A stretch of DNA of 64,000 nt from Duganella sp. (GCA_026225475.1 JAMFSU010000018.1:1-64000), one strand, 5' to 3'; positions 7,751 through 15,669 are shown, counted from the first letter of the stretch. The notes: generated by a model not told the origin, from the sequence alone. Numbers and translations are program-made.

Positions 7751-7927
7751 ATGAATAAAGATCAAGTTCAAGGTACAGCAAAACAGGTCGCCGGCAAGGT
7801 TCAACAAAAGACAGGTGAGCTGATTGACAGCAAGGAGCAGCAAATCAAGGGCGCTGCCAAGCAGATCGACGGCAGTCTGCAAAAGGGTGTCGGCGATGTC
7901 AAAGAGACACTGAAGGATCGCCATTAA
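7751..7927 (+). CDS. CsbD family stress protein
   Basis: A 58-residue highly charged protein starting MNKDQVQGTAKQVAGKVQQK and continuing with a second Lys-Gly-Ala-Ala-Lys-Gln repeat to DVKETLKDRH. It is a compact, textbook CsbD sequence and the third csbD-like gene in this region. ATG 7751 has AGGAG seven bases upstream. The family is induced by general stress in many bacteria; its mechanism is unknown. Confidence 0.88.
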   Translation: MNKDQVQGTAKQVAGKVQQKTGELIDSKEQQIKGAAKQIDGSLQKGVGDVKETLKDRH

Positions 7928-7938
7928 GCGATGAAGGC

Positions 7939-7958
7939 ATGGGAGCTACGGCTCCCAT
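7939..7958 (+). terminator. Hairpin after csbD gene, weak terminator
   Basis: An 8-bp perfect stem (ATGGGAGC with GCTCCCAT) around a TACG tetraloop, 12 bases after the csbD stop codon. There is no real T-run behind it, so it may stabilise the messenger end rather than terminate efficiently. Confidence 0.45.
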
Positions 7959-8133
7959 ACTTGCATTTGCAGACGGCCATGTAGGAATCGTCTGACAAGA
8001 GAATCGGAGAGCCGGGGCTATGTATGGGTTCCTGCTTTTGTCATCATGACTTGGTAGCATCGGAACAGTCATGTCAACAGGCATCGATTAAACATTCCCT
8101 AGTCGTCGACGACGGCGTATCGAGGGCGGGACC

Positions 8134-8433
8134 ATGAAAAAAATACAAACGCTAGCATCGCTCCTGGCGGTGGCTGTAGTGGCACTGTCGGCATCCTCTA
8201 CTGTATTGGCCGATGAGCTTGCTCTGGTACTGGTCAAGCCTGTGGCAAAAGTCGTCAAGCAAAAGCCCAGTGTCGCGCAAAAGAAGTTCCGTTATCTTGA
8301 TATGGTCGAGCATAAGCATCCAGCATCGATTCGCAATGCGGTCATCGTCTATGACTATGGTATGAGCAAGGCGCATTGCGATACCTCGAATGCAAAAAGT
8401 GTCAGCGAATGTTTGCGCGGACCTGTTACCTGA
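8134..8433 (+). CDS. Secreted hypothetical protein, 99 aa
   Basis: It has a Sec signal peptide (MKKIQTLASLLAVAVVA, cleavage likely after VLA at about residue 26) and then a short basic mature chain with two Cys near the end (HCDTSNAKSVSECLRG). The two Cys, ten residues apart, may form a disulphide in the periplasm. I do not recognise a family. It is flanked by a csbD gene and a glycine-zipper lipoprotein gene. Confidence 0.5.
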   Translation: MKKIQTLASLLAVAVVALSASSTVLADELALVLVKPVAKVVKQKPSVAQKKFRYLDMVEHKHPASIRNAVIVYDYGMSKAHCDTSNAKSVSECLRGPVT

Positions 8434-8567
8434 AATGCTGATCTTCTCTGATCTCAAAATAAGCTGCGCATGATTTGCGTCGCGCGCTGCGGTGGTGACC
8501 TGCTTACTGTTGCGAGTACATACGCGTACGAAATATGTTTCCGATTAATTTTTGAAAAGGTGTCATC

Positions 8568-8783
8568 ATGAAATCAGTACATCAAATTCTCATGACCTCG
8601 ATGACTGTTGCTGCATTGACAGTGTTGAGTGGCTGTGGCGACATGTCGCCGCGCGATAGGGATACCGCAGTCGGTGCAGGTGTGGGTGCCGTTGGTGGTG
8701 CTGTATTGACGGGTGGTAGTGGTATCGGTACGGTCGGTGGTGCCGCAGTCGGCGGTGTGATCGGTAATCAGATCGGTAAATAA
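8568..8783 (+). CDS. Glycine-zipper lipoprotein (OsmB-like)
   Basis: A 71-residue protein with a lipoprotein signal ending VLSGC (Cys at about 23). The rest is a glycine-zipper segment of GxxxG-type repeats (AVGAGVGAVGGAVL, GTVGGAAVGGVIG) ending NQIGK. It resembles OsmB/SlyB-type small outer-membrane lipoproteins linked to osmotic or envelope stress. ATG 8568 follows AAAAGGTG. A strong terminator lies 37 bases downstream. Confidence 0.8.
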   Translation: MKSVHQILMTSMTVAALTVLSGCGDMSPRDRDTAVGAGVGAVGGAVLTGGSGIGTVGGAAVGGVIGNQIGK

Positions 8784-8820
8784 ACCGCCTGATGCAGCGT
8801 CGGCACGGTGATCGGCGGAT

Positions 8821-8849
8821 AAAAAAGGACCTTGCGAGGTCCTTTTTTT
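8821..8849. terminator. Bidirectional intrinsic terminator
   Basis: A perfect 12-bp stem (8821-8832 with 8837-8848) around a TGCG loop. The stem ends in A6 and T6-7, so it can stop transcription from both the lipoprotein gene at 8568 and the convergent gene at 8879. Confidence 0.92.
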
Positions 8850-8878
8850 ATGCAATTGACGAGTGACACCAAGGCGTC

Positions 8879-9205
8879 CTATTGGCTACTCAATTTCTTG
8901 AGGATGCGCTGCGCGCGCGCCTTGTCATCCGCGAAATGGCCGCGCGCTTCCTTGCGGCAGGTTTGTACATCGTGCCCTTTCAAGCTACGGCACTCTTGCA
9001 GCGCTTGCGCCTGAGCGGCACGCGCTTCCTTGAGTAAATTCTGGTAATGCAATTGTGGCGTATCGGCACCTTGATACCAGCGTGGTGGATCATTCTGGGA
9101 AATGTCTTCCTCTGCTGCCGATGCCAAGCCCGAGGCAAGCACTGCGCTGGCGCAGACGATCAGAAAAAATGTCTGCAAACGACCTTGCTGGCGATTCCTG
9201 TTCAT
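8879..9205 (-). CDS. Secreted small protein with Cys-x-KG-x-D motif
   Basis: A 108-residue protein with an N-terminal signal peptide (basic MNRNRQQGRL, hydrophobic core, cleavage near ASA at about 30). The mature part contains ECRSLKGHDVQTCRKEARG, the same Cys-x3-Lys-Gly-x-Asp-x3-Cys-Lys/Gln-Glu-Ala pattern seen in the protein at 3149-3526. A longer frame runs up to 9262, but ATG 9205 is preceded by GGAAGGGAG and starts a normal signal sequence. Its leader carries the inverted repeat at 9231-9275. Confidence 0.6.
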   Translation of the reverse strand: MNRNRQQGRLQTFFLIVCASAVLASGLASAAEEDISQNDPPRWYQGADTPQLHYQNLLKEARAAQAQALQECRSLKGHDVQTCRKEARGHFADDKARAQRILKKLSSQ

Positions 9206-9230
9206 CGTGACGAACTCCCTTCCATTAGAA

Positions 9231-9275
9231 ATGATGAGCGGCGTTACACCGCTAGGATGCAACGCCGCTCATCAT
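9231..9275 (-). promoter_or_regulatory. Perfect 15-bp inverted repeat upstream of gene 8879-9205
   Basis: ATGATGAGCGGCGTT (9231-9245) is exactly mirrored at 9261-9275 around a 15-nt loop, 25 bases before the ATG at 9205. There is no T-run on either side, so an ordinary terminator is unlikely. It could be an RNA hairpin in the leader or a protein-binding site. Confidence 0.6.
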
Positions 9276-9330
9276 ATCTCGTTTGGCAAAGTGAAATGCT
9301 CAACCTGACAAAACCTGGGTCTGATTTTTT

Positions 9331-9489
9331 CTATATCCGGCCGAGCAAGAGCAGAATCAACAGGATGACGACAATCGTGCCGGCAATACCGCTGGGGGCA
9401 TAACCCCAGGAACGGCTATGCGGCCAGGTCGGTAATGCACCGACCAGAATGAGGATAAGGACGATCAAAAGTAGGGTGCCGATAGTCAT
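9331..9489 (-). CDS. DUF3309 family small membrane protein
   Basis: A 52-residue protein with two hydrophobic helices (MTIGTLLLIVLILILVGA and IVVILLILLLLGRI) joined by the family signature LPTWPHSRSWGYAPSG. The Trp-Pro-His-Ser-Arg-Ser-Trp-Gly-Tyr loop is diagnostic of DUF3309. It should be an inner-membrane hairpin peptide of unknown role. ATG 9489 follows AAGGAGAACCAC. Confidence 0.9.
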   Translation of the reverse strand: MTIGTLLLIVLILILVGALPTWPHSRSWGYAPSGIAGTIVVILLILLLLGRI

Positions 9490-9560
9490 GTGGTTCTCCT
9501 TGTTGTGGGACGTGAACTGCTGGTGGAAACATGCCGGCGCTGACTAGGCCGGTATGACTG

Positions 9561-10394
9561 CTAGAAACGGACTTTCAGATAGGCCGACGGCCCTTTGAGT
9601 TTGATATTCAGATTTGCATCGTTATTGTTGTCACCATTGCGGCTGATGCGGATACGTGAAATGCCGTAGTCAGCACCGACACCGACATTGGCCAGCGGAT
9701 ACCATTCGGCACCAATCGCCGCGCTGTAAATGTGGCCGGTCACGCTGCCCCAGTTCTTTTTGACACCGGAGGCCTCGGCATACATGCGCAGATCCTTGCT
9801 GAAAGCATGTTTCCAGCCTAACTCCAGCAATGGTGCAAACGTTTTTTCGGTATAGCTTTCACTGAGTGTGCCGCTGCTGCCGTTGAGTGTAGCGCTGGCA
9901 TTCACATCGATATGGGCGCGGTAATAGCCAGCACCGAGACCGATGCCGAACACATCGTTACCTTTGCCTAGCCACCATTTATAGGCCAACTGTGCAAAGT
10001 CGACGGCAATGTTGGCATCGCCGCTGCCATTGATGCTGGAGCCGGCGCCGACGGGAATGGTGCGATCAATCGCGCCTGAGTAGTTCTTGCGATAGTTGTA
10101 GTAGTCGAACGACAAGCCCTGGTTATCGAAGAGCAGCATTTCAGCGCGCACGCGCCCGAGCGTGGTGCTGTTGCGGTCAATATTACCGGTATCGAACGAA
10201 CCGTATTGGGTATTGCCGTTGAGCTGAAAGGTCGGATCGACGCGGTAACCACCGACCGATAGATTGAGGCGGTCCAGTGCGGGCGATGGATCGGCGAAGC
10301 TGCTGGCAGAGGCAAGCACCAGTGCGCTGCCAGCGGCAAAATAACTGACGGCTCGGGTCGCCTTGATGGTGCGCGGTAAACAAGGATGGTACAT
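9561..10394 (-). CDS. Outer-membrane beta-barrel protein
   Basis: A 277-residue protein with a signal peptide cleaved around residue 34 (ASASSFADPSP). Amphipathic strands alternate through to a C-terminal Phe (SAYLKVRF), the usual outer-membrane insertion signal. Gly/Asn-rich turns and strands such as GIGLGAGYYRAHIDV and VGVGADYGISRIRI fit an 8-12-stranded barrel of the porin/OmpW-like size class. Substrate and family name are not clear. It is transcribed alone from the shared gap with nasT. Confidence 0.7.
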   Translation of the reverse strand: MYHPCLPRTIKATRAVSYFAAGSALVLASASSFADPSPALDRLNLSVGGYRVDPTFQLNGNTQYGSFDTGNIDRNSTTLGRVRAEMLLFDNQGLSFDYYNYRKNYSGAIDRTIPVGAGSSINGSGDANIAVDFAQLAYKWWLGKGNDVFGIGLGAGYYRAHIDVNASATLNGSSGTLSESYTEKTFAPLLELGWKHAFSKDLRMYAEASGVKKNWGSVTGHIYSAAIGAEWYPLANVGVGADYGISRIRISRNGDNNNDANLNIKLKGPSAYLKVRF

Positions 10395-10820
10395 GTCGGG
10401 TCTCCTACGGACGGACAGATGGTGATCAATTGGATGACATCAATACAGCAACCAGGATGACGACCTCATCTTAGCCAGCGTACGTAGGTAGTGAGATAGG
10501 TGCGCGTCTCAATTTCCTGTAAGAAAAAGCGACATCCTCGGTAGGCCTATGAGTGAGGCATTGATATTGGCCGCAGTTATGCTTGGTTTGATTTTTGCTT
10601 ATCAAGTGATATGGTGAGCGACACAGACATTGCAAAAATACATCATGAATTGATATAAATTTTGTGGGTATTTGCAAATCGGGTACTATTCGCCCGGCTG
10701 CATTGGGGGATGTTTGGACCTAAGAGGAAAGCGCGAGTGCTTATGCCTATGGGGCCGCCATCCGTGTCATTACCCGTTCAAGAAACGATACAGATGTCCA
10801 GGCGAACATTGGAGCCGCAT
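10395..10820. other. Gap between outer-membrane protein and nasT
   Basis: About 425 bases separate the divergent genes. It must hold both promoters. The stretch around 10590-10680 is AT-rich and promoter-like, but I see no convincing box, hairpin or small gene. An in-frame extension of nasT to 10662 has poor coding character. Confidence 0.4.
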
Positions 10821-11444
10821 ATGCGCAATTTACGCATTGTCGTCGTCAACACCGTCATCGATCAAGTCGATGAAAATGATCAGGTGCTGCACGAGCAGGC
10901 CGAGCGCGGCAAGGCGCTGCGCATTGGTTTGCTGGAGGCAGGTTATAACCTGATTGCCTCGCTGCCGGCGGACCTGTATCTGCCGGAACGGATTGCTCAA
11001 TTGCAACCCGACATGATCATCATCGATGCCGAGTCCGATGCCCGCGACGTGCTGGAGCATATCGTCATTGCCACGCGCGATGAACGCCGCCCGATTGTGA
11101 TGTTTACTGAGGATGACGATACCGGCAGTATGGAAAAAGCCATGGAAGCTGGTGTTTCAGCCTATATCGTGGCGGGATTGCAGAGTGAGCGGATCAAACC
11201 GGTGCTCGATGTGGCGCTGGCGCGTTTCCGCCAGGAACAGAAACTGTTGACCGAGTTGTCCGATACCAAGCTCAAGCTGGCCGAGCGCAAAGTGGTCGAA
11301 CGTGCCAAGGGAATCTTGATGGCACGCCACAAGTTGTCGGAAGAGCAAGCTTATCAAAAGCTGCGCAGCATGGCGATGAACAAGAACCTCAAATTGTCGG
11401 AAATCGCCCAGCGTCTGCTCGACGTCGAAGAGTTGCTCGGCTGA
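10821..11444 (+). CDS. nasT: NasT-type ANTAR antiterminator response regulator
   Basis: A 207-residue protein. An N-terminal pseudo-receiver (LRIVVVNTVIDQVDE ... DMIIIDAESDARDVLEHI) is joined by a coiled coil to an ANTAR RNA-binding domain (VVERAKGILMARHKLSEEQ ... LSEIAQRLLDVEELL). ANTAR proteins bind paired hairpins in nascent RNA and prevent termination; NasT does this for nitrate-assimilation operons. The leader and terminator before nrtA (11651-11763) are the obvious target. ATG 10821 has GGAG six bases upstream. Its usual inhibitor, the nitrate-binding NasS, is not encoded beside it. Confidence 0.9.
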   Translation: MRNLRIVVVNTVIDQVDENDQVLHEQAERGKALRIGLLEAGYNLIASLPADLYLPERIAQLQPDMIIIDAESDARDVLEHIVIATRDERRPIVMFTEDDDTGSMEKAMEAGVSAYIVAGLQSERIKPVLDVALARFRQEQKLLTELSDTKLKLAERKVVERAKGILMARHKLSEEQAYQKLRSMAMNKNLKLSEIAQRLLDVEELLG

Positions 11445-11624
11445 TAAGGCATATTGTCGGCTCGGCACCGCCAATTTGGTGCGCAGCACAACCGCAGTGC
11501 ACCCCGGTTGCCCCAAATTCCTTCTTTCTACATTCCCTAAAACATAGGGCCGGTTCTGGTCAAGTACCAGCTTATCGGCGGCAAAGTCTTATCAATACTG
11601 GCTTTGGCCACTTTTTTGGGAAAC

Positions 11625-11640
11625 TTGGCACGCTCTTTGC
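11625..11640 (+). promoter_or_regulatory. Sigma-54 promoter of the nitrate transport operon
   Basis: TTGGCACG (11625-11632), four bases, then TTGC (11637-11640). The invariant GG (11627-11628) and GC (11639-11640) are separated by the required 10 bases. This predicts a start near 11651 and control by RpoN with a nitrogen activator such as NtrC. Confidence 0.85.
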
Positions 11641-11650
11641 TGCAAGCATG

Positions 11651-11763
11651 GTGTAGCGCAACGATTGCGCAATGCACGGTGCGGCCAATGGCGGTCGGAC
11701 CATCCAAGACAAAGGCGTCTTTCAACATGACTCATGGTTGTGTTGAAGGGACGCCTTTTTTAT
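11651..11763 (+). promoter_or_regulatory. Transcribed leader with hairpin and intrinsic terminator (NasT target)
   Basis: After the predicted start there is a hairpin at 11656-11670 (GCGCAA with TTGCGC). An intrinsic terminator follows at 11711-11763: AAAGGCGT plus TTCAACA on the left arm, TGTTGAA plus ACGCCTTT on the right, then a T-run. It ends only about 24 bases before the nrtA ATG, so the operon would be silent without antitermination. With nasT just upstream, ANTAR-mediated readthrough is the natural reading. I could not assign the second hexaloop hairpin with confidence. Confidence 0.75.
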
Positions 11764-11786
11764 TTGCCGAAACGATGGGGATCGCG

Positions 11787-13067
11787 ATGGAATTCAAAGA
11801 GCAACAACCGAAACAAGCTGTGGAAGCTGTCGAAGCAATGGATTCCAAGCGTCGTCAATTGATTCAGGCTGCAGGACTTGCAACAGGAGCAACCATGTTG
11901 GGACTCGCCACGGGAGGAGCCTGGGCTGCCGGCTCTGACAAGCCAGAGAAGGAAGAAGTGAAGATTGGCTTCATTCCACTGACCGATTGTGCCTCGGTGG
12001 TGATGGCGTCGGTGCTTGGCTTCGACAAGAAATATGGCATTAAGATCGTGCCCAGCAAGGAAGCCTCCTGGGCCGGTGTACGCGACAAGCTCACCAATGG
12101 TGAACTGGATGCCGCACACGTGTTGTATGGCTTGATCTATGGCGTGCAAATGGGCATCGGCGGGCAAAAGAAAGACATGGCCGTATTGATGAGCCTGAAC
12201 AACAATGGCCAGGCCATTACCTTGTCCAAAAAACTGGCTGACAAGGGGGCAGTGGATGGCGCTTCGCTGGCCAAGCTGATGCATACCGACAAGCGTGAAT
12301 ACACGTTCGCGCAAACCTTCCCGACCGGCACCCATGCCATGTGGTTGTATTACTGGCTGGCGGCTAGTGGCATCAACCCGCTCAAGGATGCCAAGGTGAT
12401 CACTGTGCCGCCGCCGCAAATGGTGGCCAATATGCGGGTCGGCAACATGGATGGTTTTTGCGTGGGCGAACCTTGGGGCCATCGCGCCATTGTCGACGGG
12501 GTCGGCATTACCGCCACCACCACCCAGGACATCTGGAAAGACCATCCGGAAAAGGTGCTCGGCACCTCGCTCGACTTCGTCAAGAAAAATCCCAATACCT
12601 GTCGCGCCATGATGGCGGCGATTCTCGATGCCAGCAAATGGATCGACGCCTCGCTGGCCAACAAGAACAAGATGGCCGAAGTCATTGCCGATAAATCTTA
12701 TGTCAACACCAGCAAGGACGTCATTGATCAGCGCATCATGGGGCGTTACCAGAATGGCCTCGGCAAGACTTGGGATGACCCGAACTATATGAAGTTCTAT
12801 AACGAGGGCGCAGTTAATTTTCCTTACCTATCCGATGGCATGTGGTTCATGACCCAGCACCGTCGCTGGGGCTTGCTCAAGGATGATCCTGACTACCTGG
12901 CCGTGGCCAAGGCGGTCAATCAGATCGATCTGTACAAGGAAGCGGCAACCCTGACCAAGACCAGCATTCCCAAGGATGTCATGCGCACTTCCAAGCTGAT
13001 GGATGGCTCGGTCTGGGATGGCAAGAATCCCAAGGCTTATGCCGCATCGTTCAAGATCCGGGCATAA
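11787..13067 (+). CDS. nrtA: Nitrate/nitrite ABC transporter substrate-binding protein
   Basis: A 426-residue protein of the NrtA/CmpA family. It has a twin-Arg-type export signal (DSKRRQLIQAAGLATG, mature from about residue 50) and then the binding fold (KIGFIPLTDCASVVMA, LDAAHVLYGLIYG, GFCVGEPWGHRAI). It would capture nitrate in the periplasm for the NrtB/NrtC pair. I chose ATG 11787 after GGGGA; ATG 11775 is possible. The frame open back to 11604 crosses the terminator and is not the start. It is the first gene of nrtABC. Confidence 0.88.
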   Translation: MEFKEQQPKQAVEAVEAMDSKRRQLIQAAGLATGATMLGLATGGAWAAGSDKPEKEEVKIGFIPLTDCASVVMASVLGFDKKYGIKIVPSKEASWAGVRDKLTNGELDAAHVLYGLIYGVQMGIGGQKKDMAVLMSLNNNGQAITLSKKLADKGAVDGASLAKLMHTDKREYTFAQTFPTGTHAMWLYYWLAASGINPLKDAKVITVPPPQMVANMRVGNMDGFCVGEPWGHRAIVDGVGITATTTQDIWKDHPEKVLGTSLDFVKKNPNTCRAMMAAILDASKWIDASLANKNKMAEVIADKSYVNTSKDVIDQRIMGRYQNGLGKTWDDPNYMKFYNEGAVNFPYLSDGMWFMTQHRRWGLLKDDPDYLAVAKAVNQIDLYKEAATLTKTSIPKDVMRTSKLMDGSVWDGKNPKAYAASFKIRA

Positions 13068-13115
13068 ATTGGTCCGTTACGACAAGCTGGTCGCAACCTG
13101 CGTGAAGGAATTGAT

Positions 13116-13988
13116 ATGAGTGCAGTCATGGAGTCGATGATGAACGAGAAACCCGCCGCTGCCGCGGCAAGCGTCGTCGTAGCGCCCAAAGTGACAAAGA
13201 GAAAGCCGCAGTTCGGTGCCTTGCTGATGCAACTGGTAGCGCCATTGGTCGGGCTGGCTTTTCTGGTACTGGTGTGGCAAATCATTGCCGCCAAAAACAG
13301 CAGCTTCCCGACGCCGTGGGTGACCTTGCTGGAAGCCATTAAATTGTTTTCCGATCCGTTTTATCGGACCGGTCCCAATGACCAGGGCATCGGTTGGAAC
13401 ATTCTGGCTTCGCTGCAGCGGGTCGCCATTGGCTTTGGCTTGGCGGCAGTGGTGGGTATTCCACTGGGTTTCCTGATTGGCCGCGTGCGCTTTTTGTCGG
13501 GCATGTTCGGCCCCATCATCAGTCTGTTGAAACCAGTGTCGCCATTGGCCTGGTTACCAATTGGTCTGTTGGTGTTCAAGTCGGCCAATCCGGCTGCGAT
13601 CTGGTCGATCTTCATCTGCTCGATCTGGCCGATGGTCATCAATACCGCCGTCGGTGTACAGCGGGTGCCGCAGGACTATATGAACGTGGCGCGGGTCTTG
13701 AATCTGTCGGAGTGGAAGATTTTGACCAAGATTCTGTTTCCTTCCGTATTGCCCTATATGTTGACCGGCGTGCGCCTGGCCATCGGCACCGCCTGGCTGG
13801 TGATCGTTGCGGCAGAAATGCTGACCGGCGGTGTTGGTATTGGCTTCTGGGTGTGGGATGAGTGGAATAACCTGAACGTGCCGCACATCATTATCGCCAT
13901 CGTCGTCATCGGCGTGGTGGGGCTGATACTCGAACAATTGCTGGTGGCGCTGGCCAAGGCCTTTACCTACGAACAGGTCAACACCTGA
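13116..13988 (+). CDS. nrtB: Nitrate ABC transporter permease
   Basis: A 290-residue inner-membrane protein. It has a basic, Ala-rich cytoplasmic start and about six membrane helices. The permease loop carries the EAA-like motif (NVARVLNLSEWKILTKILFPSVLPYMLTG, residues about 190-220). The end (EQLLVALAKAFTYEQVNT) matches NrtB. The start is ATG 13116, after AAGGAATTGAT. It lies 48 bases after nrtA and would form the channel fed by NrtA and powered by the next gene. Confidence 0.9.
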   Translation: MSAVMESMMNEKPAAAAASVVVAPKVTKRKPQFGALLMQLVAPLVGLAFLVLVWQIIAAKNSSFPTPWVTLLEAIKLFSDPFYRTGPNDQGIGWNILASLQRVAIGFGLAAVVGIPLGFLIGRVRFLSGMFGPIISLLKPVSPLAWLPIGLLVFKSANPAAIWSIFICSIWPMVINTAVGVQRVPQDYMNVARVLNLSEWKILTKILFPSVLPYMLTGVRLAIGTAWLVIVAAEMLTGGVGIGFWVWDEWNNLNVPHIIIAIVVIGVVGLILEQLLVALAKAFTYEQVNT

Positions 13989-14034
13989 ACGCCGGACAAC
14001 GTTACTCGCCACAATTGCTGTCGCGAAGGAAAAG

Positions 14035-14847
14035 ATGATGGATATGCAAAAAAAATTTATCGATATCAATGCCGTGGAAATGGTATTTCATACCAAGAAA
14101 GGCGCATTTCACGCGCTACGCGACATCCACCTGCAAGTGCAAAAGGGCGAGTTTGTCACCTTGATCGGCCATTCTGGTTGTGGCAAATCAACCTTGCTCA
14201 ATCTGATTGCTGGCTTGCTAAAACCTAGCGACGGCGTGCTGTTGTGCGCCAATCGCGAGATCGCCGGGCCCTCGCCGGAACGCGCAGTGGTATTTCAGAA
14301 TCACTCGCTGTTGCCGTGGCTGACTTGCTATGAAAACATTTATCTCGGCGTCGAACGTGTGTTCAGCGCTAGCGAAAATCGCAGTCAGTTGCGCGATCGT
14401 ACCCATGCCGCGTTGGCGCTGGTCGGCCTGATGGCAGCGGAAAACAAGCGTCCCAATGAGATATCGGGCGGCATGAAGCAACGTGTCGGTATCGCTCGTG
14501 CGCTGGCGATGGAACCCAAAGTGCTGCTCATGGATGAGCCTTTCGGTGCACTCGACGCACTCACGCGTGCCCATTTACAAGACGAATTGCTGAAGATTGT
14601 CGGCAAGACCGAGTCGACCGTCGTCATGGTCACGCACGATGTCGATGAAGCCGTGCTGTTATCGGACCGCATCGTCATGATGACCAATGGACCGGCTGCC
14701 ACCATCGGTGAAATTGTCGACGTCAAACTGGCACGCCCGCGCGAACGGGTGGCCTTGGCGCAGGATGTTTTGTATTCGGAATATCGTACGGCGGTATTGG
14801 AATTCCTCTATCGCAAGCAAGCGCATCCGGCCAAGGAAGCGGCTTGA
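14035..14847 (+). CDS. nrtC: Nitrate ABC transporter ATPase
   Basis: A 270-residue single ATPase. Walker A is GHSGCGKST (about residue 46), the Q-loop VVFQNHSLLPW, the ABC signature EISGGMKQRVGIARA, Walker B VLLMDEPFGALDALTR and the switch His is in VMVTHDVDEA. It lacks the NrtA-like C-terminal regulatory domain of cyanobacterial NrtC, so it is closer to NrtD/SsuB in length; the symbol follows gene order only. Start at tandem ATG 14035 after AAGGAAAAG. Confidence 0.88.
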   Translation: MMDMQKKFIDINAVEMVFHTKKGAFHALRDIHLQVQKGEFVTLIGHSGCGKSTLLNLIAGLLKPSDGVLLCANREIAGPSPERAVVFQNHSLLPWLTCYENIYLGVERVFSASENRSQLRDRTHAALALVGLMAAENKRPNEISGGMKQRVGIARALAMEPKVLLMDEPFGALDALTRAHLQDELLKIVGKTESTVVMVTHDVDEAVLLSDRIVMMTNGPAATIGEIVDVKLARPRERVALAQDVLYSEYRTAVLEFLYRKQAHPAKEAA

Positions 14848-14924
14848 GGCAAGTCGCCAGAAATCGATAAAAGCGGCTGGAAGCGCGTAATTCTATAAGA
14901 ACAACGAATCGCAAAAGGAAATCT

Positions 14925-15626
14925 ATGCTGGCGTCTTCACAACTCAGAACAGTGCCATCCATGTTCGCCGCAAGCGGCAGTGTGGCCACGCCGATCAAGC
15001 CATTATCGGGCGAAGTGTTTGGTGCCTTGATCAATCTGTCGGGACGCCGCCGCTTCACTTCGCAGCGCCTGGTGCTGTATGCCGTGCTGGCTGCACAAGG
15101 CGAACAGAACGCCGTCGTGATCGCGCGCGAAGCGCTCGGCTTGTTCCGTGGTGCACACAGTGCTTTGGTCAAAGGTTCGGATACTTTGCCGGGCATCTTT
15201 TGCGACGAATTGCAGCAGGCCTATTTCGGCAAGCTCGATGGTGATGCTCAGATTACCTGCTTCATCACGCTGGCCGAGCGCGTACTCAATGCGGTTGAAG
15301 CCAAAAACAGAGACGCCGCCGTACTGCTGGCCGAGCTGGTTGGGTTGACGACACCATTGCTGCTGGTGCTCAATCAGATCACGACGGTTTATGAGGAGCA
15401 GTCGAAACGTCACGCCATGCTGATGAAAAAACAATTGCGCGGCATCATGACCGACATTGAAACCATCGCCAAGCAAGCCAAGATGGTGTCGTTCAATGCG
15501 CGTATTGTCGCGGCACGTGCGGGCCAGGCCGGCAAGGAGTTTTCCGTGGTGGCCGGTGTACTGTCGAGCATCACGACGGAGATCGACGATCTGGTCAAAG
15601 CGGCACTGAGCGGCGCAGCAGCTTGA
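14925..15626 (+). CDS. Soluble PilJ/NIT-like and chemotaxis-signalling-like protein
   Basis: A 233-residue protein with no membrane helix. Near residue 36 it has INLSGRRRFTSQRL, which resembles the conserved motif of type IV pili methyl-accepting transducer N-domains and of the nitrate-binding P-box of NarX-type sensors. The C-terminal ~60 residues resemble a short methyl-accepting signalling segment (FNARIVAARAGQAGKEFSVVAG). It follows nrtC by 77 bases with AAGGAAA before ATG 14925 and is probably in the same operon. A nitrate-linked soluble sensor is an attractive but unproven role. Confidence 0.6.
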   Translation: MLASSQLRTVPSMFAASGSVATPIKPLSGEVFGALINLSGRRRFTSQRLVLYAVLAAQGEQNAVVIAREALGLFRGAHSALVKGSDTLPGIFCDELQQAYFGKLDGDAQITCFITLAERVLNAVEAKNRDAAVLLAELVGLTTPLLLVLNQITTVYEEQSKRHAMLMKKQLRGIMTDIETIAKQAKMVSFNARIVAARAGQAGKEFSVVAGVLSSITTEIDDLVKAALSGAAA

Positions 15627-15645
15627 TCAAACCAATCGGCGGGCA

Positions 15646-15669
15646 ATAAAAAACGGCCCATGGCCGTTT
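15646..15669 (-). terminator. Intrinsic terminator of the DUF423 gene
   Basis: Stem AAACGGCC/GGCCGTTT (15651-15658 and 15662-15669) with a CAT loop. The T-run is on the minus strand (15646-15653 read in reverse), so it serves the gene at 15677-16063. It may also slow convergent transcripts from the nitrate operon. Confidence 0.85.

Noticed and set aside
7978..8000. Further copy of the TCCTAC-N17 element near 7980 (GTAGGA on the plus strand)
   Set aside because: The second hexamer is absent at the required 17-nt spacing.
10662..10820. N-terminal extension of NasT back to 10662
   Set aside because: The extra 53 residues do not resemble a receiver start, while ATG 10821 has a ribosome site and begins the conserved domain.
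11604..11786. nrtA starting at 11604
   Set aside because: That start precedes the predicted transcription start and would translate through the leader hairpin and terminator.
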